The translations under genes were made by a program, and so were the position numbers. A stretch of 64,000 bases of DNA from Rhabdophis nuchalis (Eukaryota; Chordata; Lepidosauria; Squamata; Natricidae): positions 39,518,605-39,582,604 of the forward strand of contig CM077643.1 in assembly GCA_039707465.1 (NCBI GenBank), given 5' to 3'. Below are positions 10,838 to 23,753 of the stretch, piece after piece (position 1 is the first letter of the stretch; each line of letters starts with the position of its first letter). Under the pieces are notes generated by a model. That model saw only the letters and a program-made list of their open reading frames with translations, did not search any database and had not been told where the DNA came from.

Positions 10838-13255
10838 TGGAAACACTGGGTATAGGTACACTGTTGGAACCACTGAAGCAATGGGTATAGGTACACTGTT
10901 GGAAACACTGAAGCAATGGGTACACTGTTGGAAACACTGAAGCAATGGGTATAGGTACACTGTTGGAAACACTGAAGCAATGGGTACACTGTTGGAAACA
11001 CTGAAGCAATGGGTACACTGTTGGAAACACTGAAGCAATGGGTACACTGTTGGAAACACTGAAGCAATGGGTACACTGTTGGAAACACTGAAGCAATGGG
11101 TATAGGTACACTGTTGGAACCACTGAAGCAATGGGTATAGGTACACTGTTGGAACCACTGAAGCAATGGGTATAGGTACACTGTTGGAAACACTGAAGCA
11201 ATGGGTACACTGTTGGAAACACTGAAGCAATGGGTACACTGTTGGAAACACTGAAGCAATGGGTATAGGTACACTGTTGGAAACACTGAAGCAATGGGTA
11301 TAGGTACACTGTTGGAAACACTGAAGCAATGGGTACACTGTTGGAAACACTGAAGCAATGGGTATAGGTACACTGTTGGAACCACTGAAGCAATGGGTAC
11401 ACTGTTGGAAACACTGAAGCAATGGGTACACTGTTGGAAACACTGAAGCAATGGGTACACAGTTGGAAACACTGAAGCAATGGGTACACTGTTGGAAACA
11501 CTGAAGCAATGGGTACACTGTTGGAAACACTGAAGCAATGGGTATAGGTACACTGTTGGAAACACTGAAGCAATGGGTACACTGTTGGAAACACTGAAGC
11601 AATGGGTACACTGTTGGAAACACTGAAGCAATGGGTACACTGTTGGAAACACTGAAGCAATGGGTATAGGTACACTGTTGGAACCACTGAAGCAATGGGT
11701 ACACTGTTGGAAACACTGAAGCAATGGGTACACTGTTGGAAACACTGAAGCAATGGGTACACAGTTGGAAACACTGAAGCAATGGGTACACTGTTGGAAA
11801 CACTGAAGCAATGGGTACACTGTTGGAAACACTGAAGCAATGGGTATAGGTACACTGTTGGAAACACTGAAGCAATGGGTACACTGTTGGAAACACTGAA
11901 GCAATGGGTACACTGTTGGAAACACTGAAGCAATGGGTACACTGTTGGAAACACTGAAGCAATGGGTATAGGTACACTGTTGGAACCACTGAAGCAATGG
12001 GTACACTGTTGGAAACACTGAAGCAATGGGTACACTGTTGGAAACACTGAAGCAATGGGTACACAGTTGGAAACACTGAAGCAATGGGTACACTGTTGGA
12101 AACACTGAAGCAATGGGTACACTGTTGGAAACACTGAAGCAATGGGTATAGGTACACTGTTGGAAACACTGAAGCAATGGGTACACTGTTGGAAACACTG
12201 AAGCAATGGGTAGACAGTTGGAAACACTGAAGCAATGGGTACACTGTTGGAAACACTGAAGCAATGGGTATAGGTACACTGTTGGAAACACTGAAGCAAT
12301 GGGTACACAGTTGGAAACACTGAAGCAATGGGTACACTGTTGGAAACACTGAAGCAATGGGTATAGGTACACTGTTGGAAACACTGAAGCAATGGGTACA
12401 CTGTTGGAAACACTGAAGCAATGGGTACACAGTTGGAAACACTGAAGCAATGGGTACACTGTTGGAAACACTGAAGCAATGGGTATAGGTACACTGTTGG
12501 AAACACTGAAGCAATGGGTACACAGTTGGAAACACTGAAGCAATGGGTACACTGTTGGAAACACTGAAGCAATGGGTATAGGTACACTGTTGGAAACACT
12601 GAAGCAATGGGTACACTGTTGGAAACACTGAAGCAATGGGTACAAAGTTGGAAACACTGAAGCAATGGGTACACTGTTGGAAACACTGAAGCAATGGGTA
12701 TAGGTACACTGTTGGAAACACTGAAGCAATGGGTACACAGTTGGAAACACTGAAGCAATGGGTACACTGTTGGAAACACTGAAGCAATGGGTATAGGTAC
12801 ACTGTTGGAAACACTGAAGCAATGGGTACACAGTTGGAAACACTGAAGCAATGGGTACACTGTTGGAAACACTGAAGCAATGGGTATAGGTACACTGTTG
12901 GAAACACTGAAGCAATGGGTACACAGTTGGAAACACTGAAGCAATGGGTACACAGTTGGAAACACTGAAGCAATGGGTACACTGTTGGAAACACTGAAGC
13001 AATGGGTACACTGTTGGAAACACTGAAGCAATGGGTATAGGTACACTGTTGGAAACACTGAAGCAATGGGTACACAGTTGGAAACACTGAAGCAATGGGT
13101 ACACTGTTGGAAACACTGAAGCAATGGGTACACTGTTGGAAACACTGAAGCAATGGGTATAGGTACACTGTTGGAAACACTGAAGCAATGGGTACACTGT
13201 TGGAAACACTGAAGCAATGGGTACACAGTTGGAAATACTGAAGCAATGGTACACT
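10838..13255. repeat. Minisatellite of mixed 29-bp and 35-bp units
   Basis: About 78 head-to-tail units. The 29-bp unit is GGGTACACTGTTGGAAACAC followed by TGAAGCAAT. The 35-bp unit has six extra bases (TATAGG) after GGG; I count about 23 of these. Point variants recur: ACAGTTGG for ACTGTTGG, and GGAACC for GGAAAC. From 11363 to about 12180 the units follow a 302-bp higher-order pattern of ten units (35, five of 29, 35, three of 29); the diagnostic GGAACC recurs at 11378, 11680 and 11982. Both unit lengths leave remainder 2 on division by 3 and contain no stop on the minus strand, so all three minus frames stay open for over 800 codons. This is not evidence of a gene. Confidence 0.97.
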
Positions 13256-13333
13256 GAAGGACAACGTGAAGAAGGGTTATCTAAGTGGTTTCTTGGAGTC
13301 AACGCCAACTTGATGGAACATCATTATAATCGT

Positions 13334-13373
<40 letters not shown>

Positions 13374-14201
13374 ACCAATTTTTGTGACATTTTCTTCATG
13401 TTTTGATGCCCTCCACCCCCAAAACCTGGGACGACAGTTCATATTTGACAGATTTAGAGACCTGGACAACTAACAAATGTGGACTCCACCTCCCACAATA
13501 TTCAAAATGTCTTTGCTGGTTTGGGTTTTCTGGAAATTAAAGTCTACACATTTAGAAGTCACTAAGGTTGAGAAATACTGCCACAGCTTGTTCATGCTGG
13601 GCTGCATCGGTAGTGACCTTTGTGGTCTATTAATGTATGCTAGATAGATCATAAAGATTCTGGGAAAGCAAAAAGTAAGAACCAAGTTGAAAAGAAATGG
13701 AAAAACTCATATTTATTTGAAGATGAGCCCACTCACTTAGCCTTTCTGCCTCTGATTAAATTTTTCTCCATATCCCTTTGGTAATATGCTCTTGTTTTCC
13801 TGTAGTGTTAAAAAAAGAGAGAATTCTGATTAATAAATCAACAAAAGCATATATTGTGGCTTTTCTCGTGTGTTGATGATGAAAGGAAAGGTTTTATTTG
13901 GTGTTGGTTGAGTCAGTTCGCTTTCTCCACAAATATGAAAAGGCTGGGTTAGAGAACCGTAAGGAACAAAACCTTTTAGCATATCAACAGCAGCAGCAGC
14001 AATAACCAGGATTTTAAGGAAACTGAGAGGAAGACTCATACATTGGTCAGAGACATCCATAATGAGGTGGAGGGAAGGGGATGATAAAAGCAGTGCCTCA
14101 CTATCACAACACAGGCTCCATCCTTTTGTGAATGTGAGGTGACATTGCCTGCATGTACAAAGGAAGCAGAGCCTGACGGGAAGCCTCTGGAATCCGCAGG
14201 T
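13256..14201. other. No gene seen; (ATC)n and a MITE remnant
   Basis: (ATC)n at 13335-13373. 13465-13580 looks like a decayed palindromic hAT MITE of the family at 23626 (GTGGACTCCACCTCCCA ... AAGGTTGAGAAATACTG) but its left end is lost. The rest is unremarkable. Confidence 0.5.
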
Positions 14202-14832
14202 GCAATACAATACAATAGCAGAGTTGGAAGGGACCTTGGAGGTCTTCTAGTCCAACCCCCTGCCTAGGCAGGAAATCCTATAGCATTTCAGACAAATGGC
14301 TATCCAACATCTTCTTAAAGACTTCCAGTGTTGGGGCATTCACAACTTCCAGAGGTTAATTGTTCGAACTGTCAGGAAATTTCTCCTCAGTTCTAAGTTG
14401 CTTCTCTCCTTGATTAGTTTCCACCCGTTGCTTCTTGTTCTACCCTCAGGTGCTTTGGAGAATAGTTTGACTCCCTCTTCGCTATGGCAACCCCTGAGAT
14501 ATTGGAACACTGCTATCATGTCTCCCCTAGTCCTTCTTTTTATTAAACTAGACATACCTAGTTCCTGCAATCGTTCCTCATATGTTTTAGTCTCCAGTCC
14601 CCTAATCATCTTTGTTGCTCTTCTCTGCACTCTTTCTAGAGTCTCCACATCTTTTCTACATTGTGGTGACCAAAACTGGATGCAGTATTCCAAGTGTGGC
14701 CTTACCAAGGCATTATAAAGTGGTATTAACACTTCACGTGATCTTGATTCTATCCCTCTGTTTATGCAGCCTAGAACCATGTTGGCTTTTTTGGCAGCAG
14801 CTGCACACTGCTGGCCTTTAATAAAGGACATG
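14202..14832 (-). mobile_element. CR1 LINE 3' end
   Basis: On the minus strand a 160-codon frame reads through [60 protein letters not shown] and SNGWKLIKERSNLEL, the C-terminal part of CR1 ORF2 (14340-14831). The CR1 3' UTR and an (AATAC)n-type tail lie at the low-coordinate end (14202-14340). It is the least interrupted of the short CR1 copies here. 5'-truncated. Confidence 0.92.
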
Positions 14833-15747
14833 AAATATTGTGTCTCTTGATCTTTCTCACAGAATTGGTATGTGGTAGCTACAGTTCCCAGGGCTGAATT
14901 CCTTTTAAGATTCAGCAGTTCTGGGTTATATTATTAGCAATTATGGAAGCTTCAGTAATTATTCTCTAGGTTGATAGGAAAGCAATCGAGAGGAACTTCA
15001 AATCATATAGAGATATATATTTCAGTCCCATTATTATTAATGTGTGAGGATGGGAGATTTGTCAAATTTTGATTTCATTTACTTTTTTTTCTTTTTTTTC
15101 TGCCTGAACTAAAGTTAAGTTTTAGCTTTTCCATCTCTGTTCTCACTCCTGATCTAATCTGAACTGATTTTAGAGAAGCTTTTTTTTTATTTGTGAGGGT
15201 TTTTTCTTTTAATCACTGCATCATTAAATCCATTCCAAAAAGAATCTTGATGCAATCATAAATGCAGCTATTTCAGCAATATTTTTAAAAAAAACCTATT
15301 TAGCAATCCACTTATGTACCTGCTAGTGTAAAGGATAAAAGAAGGAGGCTGATGACAGCTGAAACAAATTGTTCTTGGCCTAATTCAGAAATGAATGGGG
15401 AGAGAAAAAACCTTGTTTCCTTGTAAAATAAAAGTCATGAGTAAAATGCAATGCATAGAAAACATTACCACCAAAATTTGCACCTCCTTAATTGCATGCT
15501 TTGAAATTCTAACATGTAGTTAAATATCAGAACCATATAAGCAGTAAAGAAATACTTTCTGGAACTCAATTGGATGTGGCCTTCCCTTCAGAGAACAACT
15601 GACATTCAAATAGGGCTATCCTTTAGGGAAAATGTTCTTCAAAATTTCATATCTAACAAGCACTGTTGTCTCCTCGTGGCAAGAGGAATGTCAAATAAAT
15701 TGGTTGTTGTATAGCTTTTCCTCCCTTCTTTTTCCTAGTGTTTACTA
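14833..15747. other. No gene seen
   Basis: AT-rich; T-runs near 15083-15100 and 15181-15188. No element ends or coding motifs recognised. Confidence 0.45.
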
Positions 15748-16245
15748 TAATAGAATAACAGAGTTGGAAGAGACCTTGGAGGTCTTCTAGTCCAACCCCC
15801 TGCTTAGGCAGGAATCAGTACACCACTTCAGACATTCACAACTTCTGGAGGCAAGTTGCTCCACTGATTAATTGTTCTAACTGTCAGGAAATTTCTCCTC
15901 AGTTCTAAGTTGCTTCTCTCCTTGATTAGTTCCACCCATTGCTTTTTATTTTATCCTCAGATACTTTGGAGAAGAGTGTGTCAGTATGACTCCCTCTTCC
16001 TTGTGGCAACCCCTGAGATATTGGAAGACTTCTATCATGTCTCCCCTAGTCCTTCTTTTCATTAAACTAGACATACCCAGTTCTGCGACCGTTCTTCATA
16101 TGTTTCAGCCTCCAGTCCCCAAATCATCTTTGTTGCTCTTCTCTGCACTCTTTCTAGAGTCTCGACATCTTTTCTACATCGTGGCGACCAAAACTGTATG
16201 CAGTATTCCAAGTGTGGCCTTCCTAAGGCATTATAAAGTGGTTTA
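15748..16245 (-). mobile_element. CR1 LINE 3' end, degraded
   Basis: Same CR1 region as at 14.2 kb but with several indels: 3' UTR (AACAGAGTTGGAAGAGACC), then ORF2 C-terminus in pieces up to the codons corresponding to [12 protein letters not shown] near 16215. The AATAG-type tail is reduced to a short stub. Confidence 0.88.
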
Positions 16246-16771
16246 TTTCCCCTCTTTGGTATACTTTATCAAATAAACAAAGGCACCCACCCCATCTCTC
16301 CTCATCAACATCTGATCTTGCCTCATTGACAATTTTACATTTTAGTTTCTTTCTCCCCCCCCCCTTCCCCCAATTTCCATTCTTTTCTTTTTCAGAGTGG
16401 TGGGATCATCAGGAAGAGGATAAAAATTACCTATGGCACAGGTGGAAAAAACCAACAAAGGATTAATTTTCAAGAAAGAGCCATTTCACTCTATAATCAT
16501 TTTTCTTAACTCTGGATAGGATATTTTACACTCCTTCATATGGAAACACAAATGGTTATTATCTGATAAACGAACGTGCCTTTTGTATTGCACTGTATTG
16601 GAAAATAATATGTGTGTGTACAGTATTCTACCCAGCAACAATTTTCATTCTGTTGCTTCTCTTAAAACTATAGTAATCTGACTACAAAGTTATGCCAGAA
16701 CATTTCTCATCTCCCTGAACTGCCACAGCTGGAATTATCCCAATTATTGCTTTAACTGTTGGCAGATTGAG

Positions 16772-16859
<88 letters not shown>

Positions 16860-17437
16860 GTGAGTCACATCACTGGGACTGACAACCTAAAGACGTTTCA
16901 GCTCTTTTCCATGAAGCTTCCGCAAATGCCCTTTGCTAGTACAAGCTTTCCCTTAATGAATGTGGGAAATCTTCTAGCACTATTATTAAAACTGGAGCGG
17001 GTTTTTCCTTTCCCTCCCTCCTTCCCTTCCTTCCCTTTTAACCCAAATGGATTTTCATTTTAAAAAAAAAGCCTTGTCCTTAAAATAAAATCGCATTATG
17101 AGCATTTCGCTCTCCTAAATTGGCCACATTAGCAAATTTGCACCGCTATGAATTACAATATGAATTTCATCTCTTGTAACATCAGGTCTGCAATTTATGA
17201 AGAGGTTGCTTTAACAGCATTGTGATTTTATATGCAAGTGTTAGATTTTATAATCTCTTTCATCCACAAGCTTACAGCGAAACTATCTCATCTCAATTCT
17301 CTCATGCAACAGCCCAGTCAGGCAGGATGGAAAGAGAGAAAGTGGCTGACCTAAAGATACTGTTGTGGCCAAGCCTGGCTCACTTCAAGCAATCAAACCA
17401 CTCTCAGGATGCTATATAATGTTACCAATATGCATAC
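16246..17437. other. No gene seen; long (GA)n microsatellite
   Basis: (GA)n of about 43 units occupies 16769-16858. C-runs near 16353-16372. No coding or element structure otherwise. Confidence 0.6.
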
Positions 17438-17637
17438 TACGATATTTTTCGGAGTATAAGATGCATCTTTTTCCCTCAAAAAAGAGGCTGAAAACCTGGG
17501 TGCTTCTTATACAGTGGATACAGCTTTTTTGGCCTCCCAAAATCCTGTCCCCTTCACCAAAACAGCCATGCATACCCTTTAGGAGGCTTCCAGAGTGCTT
17601 CTGGGGGTTAGGGAGGGCATAAATGAGCAAAATGCAT

Positions 17638-17776
17638 GAATGCCCCAACCCTGGAAGTCTTTAAAAAGATGTTAGATTGCCATTTGTCTGAAATGGTATA
17701 AGGTTCCTGCCCATGCAGGGGGTTGGACTAGAAGACCTACAAGGTCCCTTCCAACTCTGCTATTGTATTGTATTGT
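17638..17776 (+). mobile_element. CR1 3' tail nested in the TA-target element
   Basis: Starts ATGAATGCCCCAACCCTGGA (ORF2 end) and runs through GGTTGGACTAGAAGACCTAC to a (TATTG)n tail. Confidence 0.88.
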
Positions 17777-17925
17777 AAAAAACAGCCCCCCCAGGCCCCA
17801 GGAGCACTTTACAAGCCTCCTAAAGGCTATGATTGCCCCCCCCTTTTTTTGACAAAAATCGGGAAGCCTGCAGAGTGCAAACACTTTTTTTAAAATTTGC
17901 CTCTTCAAAATCTTGGTGCATCTTA

Positions 17926-18134
17926 TTTTTTTTATTTTATTATTAAATTTATACCCCGCCCTTCTCCAAAAGGACCCAGGGCGGCGCACAGGAATTTAAA
18001 AATACATACAAAATCAAGTAAAAAGTTTAAAAAACTTATTTAATAACCATCCTGTGCTAAAACCAAATTATAATCCCCTAAATTTAAAAAACTGTCTAAA
18101 ATAGTCATTATGGCGGTTACGCTAGGCCGGCTAG
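17926..18134 (-). mobile_element. L2 3' tail nested in the TA-target element
   Basis: Reverse-orientation L2 3' UTR (ATACCCCGCCCTTCTCCAAA, then GGACCCAGGGCGG) ending at GCTAGGCCGGCTAG. The hexamer ATCTTA lies on both sides (17920-17925 and 18135-18140), consistent with a short TSD. Confidence 0.82.
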
Positions 18135-18174
18135 ATCTTATACTCCGGTGCATCTTATACTCCAAAAAATATGG

Positions 18175-19191
18175 TATATATACTGGCATCCAGAAAAGCA
18201 GGGGTTGGCTGCTATGGGCTCACCCAGGAGAACCCGTAGCTAAGGTTATGGTCGGTTCAGAGAACCTCCAAATCCCACCCCGGTTGGCCCTTCTCACTGG
18301 CGGAAGAGGCGGAGGTCCGAGATGGTACTAAGTTCAAGGGGTTGGCCCCTCTCATCATGCCCTGCCCCTCCCACCCTGCCCCTCCCCTCGCAGGAGTCTC
18401 CACATAGCCCATTTTGGATATGAGGTAAGTGCAGGCGAGCAGGGGGGAAATCGGCCTCCTGGAAGGTTGGAAATGAGCCTGTTTCCAGCCTCAGGAGGGC
18501 CTCGGGAACCTGGGGGAAGCATTTTTCACCCTCCCAGAAGTTTGAGGAAAGCCCCTGGAACGTGGGGAAGATTAAAACACCCCCCCCCCCTGTGGTGCAG
18601 CAGGCTGACTAGGCCACATCCACCATGGCCACGTCCACCCAGCAGCCATGCAGAAAACCCGTTGCTGAAATTTTTGAAGCCCATCCCTGCAGAAAATATT
18701 GACAGCCTTTTAGGCAGCTTTGAACAAAAACTGAAGCAGCACTTACGTCCCTTTTGGTGGCTACATTGCAAGGCGAGACAATGAAAAAGGCAGACACAGT
18801 GTAAATTACAGTATGGCATTGAAATGCGTTTCATAAAGTCATCTCCATGACCTTCTTATTATTTATTCTTTCCTACTAGGTCAACATGTCAGGTATACTA
18901 TCTTAGTGCAAATAACCAATTCGCTTTACTAGGCCACTGGTTCTTGATTGATTCTTCTCCTGGTTGCTCTTCAGGGTCCCTTCAGCTTCCTGTGACGGTT
19001 TCTTAATAATAGTGCTTTGAGAAGTTCACATGTATCGGAGCAACTCTTAGGTTTGCAAGGGACTGCATCTGACACGCATAGGGAAGGGTACCATAGTAAC
19101 CAATACTCAGTACAGTTTCCATGGCTGGGGATGGAAATCTACATTATACTGGCTCCCTATCTTTGGAAGGGATTGGTTTGCCACTGCTTTT
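18175..19191. other. No gene seen; GC-rich repeat-like segment
   Basis: 18190-18660 is GC-rich and repeat-like (AGCCTGTTTCCAGCCTC, C-run near 18580) and loosely resembles 33440-33720. 18660-19191 is unremarkable. Confidence 0.4.
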
Positions 19192-19199
19192 CTCTAGAT

Positions 19200-19334
19200 C
19201 AGGGGTCCCCAACCTTTGCAACTTTAAGTCTGAAGGACTTCAGGTCCCAGAATTCTCCAGCCAGCTTTGCTGGCTGGAGAATTCTGGGAGCTGAAGTCCT
19301 TCAGACTTAAAGTTGCAAAGGTTGGAGACGCCTG
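19200..19334. mobile_element. Palindromic hAT MITE with 8-bp TSD (left of an adjacent pair)
   Basis: Nearly its whole length is palindromic: CAGGGGTCCCCAACCTTTGC at the left, GCAAAGGTTGGAGACGCCTG at the right, with GAATTCTCCAGCCAGC turning into GCTGGCTGGAGAATTC. Flanked by CTCTAGAT at 19192-19199 and 19335-19342. Same family as 23626-23745. Confidence 0.88.
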
Positions 19335-19342
19335 CTCTAGAT

Positions 19343-19470
19343 CACAGGTGTTGAACTCACCGCATCACATTGGTATCATGTGATGTGACATTTTTGTCTT
19401 CATGGAGCTGGGGTGGGTGTGGCCTGCCCGTGATGCATCTGGCCCTTGGGTCGTCAATTTGACACGCCTG
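19343..19470. mobile_element. hAT-type MITE with the same 8-bp TSD (right of the pair)
   Basis: Ends CACAGGTGTTGAACTC and AATTTGACACGCCTG are imperfect inverted repeats. Flanked by CTCTAGAT at 19335-19342 and 19471-19478, so the middle copy is shared with the element to the left. A related copy is at 50840-50972. Confidence 0.82.
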
Positions 19471-19589
19471 CTCTAGATGTTACTTCTACTTCCCAATGAA
19501 CCTTATAGCCTTAAAATTTCCTTGTGGTATACCATCTAAATCCTAACCAGATCCAACTCTCTTTAACTTTCTTAGATCAGGGCTCCTTG

Positions 19590-19721
19590 ATGCTCTCTGA
19601 GTTTAGTTGTTTTCTTGCAGATGTTTCATTACCCAAACTAAGTAAGAGCAATGACACTGATGATGTCACCTAGTATGGGTAATGAAATGTCTGCAAGAAA
19701 ACAAACAAGCTCAGAGACCAC
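19590..19721. repeat. Inverted repeat with hammerhead-like core (Penelope-like terminus?)
   Basis: Arms 19590-19634 and 19677-19721 (GCAGATGTTTCATTACCC versus GGGTAATGAAATGTCTGC). Between and inside the right arm the order CTGATGA (19657-19663), a short partly paired segment, GAAAT (19684-19688) recalls a hammerhead ribozyme core. Such motifs occur in the terminal repeats of Penelope-like elements. Affiliation is inference. Confidence 0.4.
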
Positions 19722-19722
19722 C

Positions 19723-20299
19723 TGTTCTGACCCAGGCTTCCTTAGAAAGCAAGAAGCAAAGTCTTGGTCCTGACAAAACCTGTTTTATTTACACAACTGT
19801 GAATTCCTTTCATTCACAGTCAGCAAGGCCTAGTAAACAGTCTTTCAGAGGAATGTTTATATACACACACCTTATCTCATTTGGAACATTGCCAGATAAC
19901 TAGTTTCCAAGTGCAGCGCAAGGCAAAACTTGGCACAGAGTCTTTTGCAATCACAAACCGAATTTCCCATTTTTGACATGACCAAATGAACTAATTGTTT
20001 CCTGCAAAAGCCCACTCCCCATTAGTTCCTCTTTTGCTTCCTATGGGTGGGGCCAATCACCTCCAAGGTGTGGCTTTATTGTTAAGTCAACCCTGTTTTC
20101 TTAGTTGTTCTTGTCTTCTGGCAGCTCTGAGCATGCACACACTGGGAACAAGCTACAGCTGTTCTTCTGTCTCACTACTGTCTAACTCCCTCTCTGCCTC
20201 CAACACAGAGCCCTCATCTGAGCTTTCCTCAGCCCTAAGGACTAGCCCATGTTCTTCCTCACTGTCCAACTCTGTTGCTAGCTCCACTTGCGGGCCACA
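19723..20299 (-). mobile_element. Probable solo LTR
   Basis: On the minus strand the block starts TGTGGCCCGCAAGTGG and ends GGGTCAGAACA, the TG...CA form of LTRs. An AATAAA polyadenylation signal lies near 19783-19789, about 60 bp before the 3' end. A purine-rich GGTGGTGG lies just outside its 5' end. There are no retroviral genes nearby. No TSD was confirmed. Confidence 0.55.
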
Positions 20300-20517
20300 C
20301 CACCACCAAAAACCACTGAATTCAACTCTGTGCTACAAATATTTTGCTCTATTGCTTCCTCAGATCAGTCATGTTTGGTTGGATACCACCACTTAATTTA
20401 GTGTTTTGCAAATTGGGCAATTTTTAAGATATATGGACCTCAAAATGCAGAGAGAGAAACACTGATCTAGTTACAGAGGAAGATAAAATTTCCTTTGAGT
20501 ATGATTGGAGGTTTATA

Positions 20518-21112
20518 CAATACAATACAATAGCAGAGTTGGAAGGGACCTTGTAGGTCTTCTAGTCCAACCCCCTGCGTGGGCAGGAACCTTATACCAT
20601 TTCAGACAAATGGCTATCTAACATCTTCTTAAAGACTTCCAGGGTTGGGGCATTCACAACTTCTGGAGGCAAGCTTTTCCAGAGGTTAATTGTTCTAACT
20701 GTCAGGAAATTTCTCCTTAGTTCTAAGTTGCTTCTCTCCTTGATTAGTTTCCACCCATTGCTTCTTGTCCTGCCCCCAGGTGCCTTGGAGAATAGTTTGA
20801 CTCACTCTTCTTTGTGGCACTCTCTGAGATATCGGAACACTGCTATCATGTCTCTCCTGGTCCTTCTCTTCATCAAACTAGACATACCCAGCTCCTGCAA
20901 CTGTTCTTCGTATGTTTTAGCCTCCAGTCCCCTAATCATCTTGGTTGCTCTTCTCTGCACTCTTTCCAGAGTCTCCACATCTTTTCTACATCGTGGCGAC
21001 CAAAACTGTATGCAGTATTCCAAGTGTAGCCTTACCAAGGCACTATACAGTGGCATTAACACTTCACATGGTCTAGATTCTATCCCTCTGTTTATGCAGC
21101 CTAGAAACACAA
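20518..21112 (-). mobile_element. CR1 LINE 3' end
   Basis: (AATAC)n-type tail at 20518-20532, CR1 3' UTR, then a minus-strand frame with [40 protein letters not shown] and [20 protein letters not shown] up to 21110. 5'-truncated at the codons for FLGCINRG. Confidence 0.92.
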
Positions 21113-21361
21113 CACAGCTTTCCTAAACACAACTTGAGAACCATGTAGATGCTTGCCTTTGGCTTTGGGGTATATATTTTTATAATTATACTTAGCCTAT
21201 AGTTCTGGGATTTTCTGGAGTTATCCCAACTAACCCTGTTTAATTTTTCTAGTTCAGGTCAATGACCTTGGTTGCAAGAGGTATGCCATTACTGGGAGGT
21301 TTGGGCCAGTACAAGAGATGAAACTGGGATTTCAGACATTTGGAGTAACTTTCTTCTGGGT

Positions 21362-22162
<801 letters not shown>

Positions 22163-22329
22163 TAACTGGGCTATTGAGAAACACTAATAATGGGGTGCAG
22201 AAAGCTTAAGATCAATATAATTGTTCACTTGTGCTACTGACTGAATGTCAGTAGGAAAATCGGCTTCTATTCTTTTACTTGCACTTTCTCCTACAACTCA
22301 AGATCCCTGAAAATCTCTTTATGCGTTAA

Positions 22330-23600
<1,271 letters not shown>

Positions 23601-23625
23601 GTTGTAATAGTTGTACTGTATATAG

Positions 23626-23745
23626 CAGGGGTTCCCAAACTTGGCAACTTTAAGACTTGTGGACTTCAACTTCAGCATAGCTGGCTGGAGAATTCTGGCA
23701 GTTGAAGTCCACAAGTCTTAAAGTTGCCAAGTTTGGGAACCCCTG
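23626..23745. mobile_element. Palindromic hAT MITE, 120 bp, with perfect 8-bp TSD
   Basis: CAGGGGTTCCCAAACTTGGC and GCCAAGTTTGGGAACCCCTG are perfect inverted ends, and the palindrome extends nearly to the centre (GACTTGTGGACTTCAAC). TSD GTATATAG at 23618-23625 and 23746-23753. No coding capacity; a full hAT transposase in trans is needed for movement. Confidence 0.93.
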
Positions 23746-23753
23746 GTATATAG

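Larger units (their letters stand above)
17440..18174. mobile_element. TA-target (mariner-like) element containing two LINE insertions
   Basis: Inverted ends CGATATTTTTCGGAGTATAA (left) and TTATACTCCAAAAAATATGG (right), with TA on both outer sides (17438-17439, 18175-18176). It is related to the element at 4285-5413, sharing AAAGAGGCTGAAAACCTGGG and the CTTCCAGAG / CCCTCACC context. A CR1 tail and an L2 tail interrupt it. No transposase. Confidence 0.72.

Noticed and set aside
10838..13255. CRISPR-like array
   Set aside because: The units are contiguous with no unique spacers, vary only by point changes and a 6-bp insertion, and the setting is a vertebrate genome.
10740..13308. Three overlapping minus-strand frames of 813-844 codons, apparently a large repetitive Cys-rich protein
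   Set aside because: They are the three frames of one minisatellite; all stay open because of the unit composition and lengths. No conserved start, domain or flanking gene structure.
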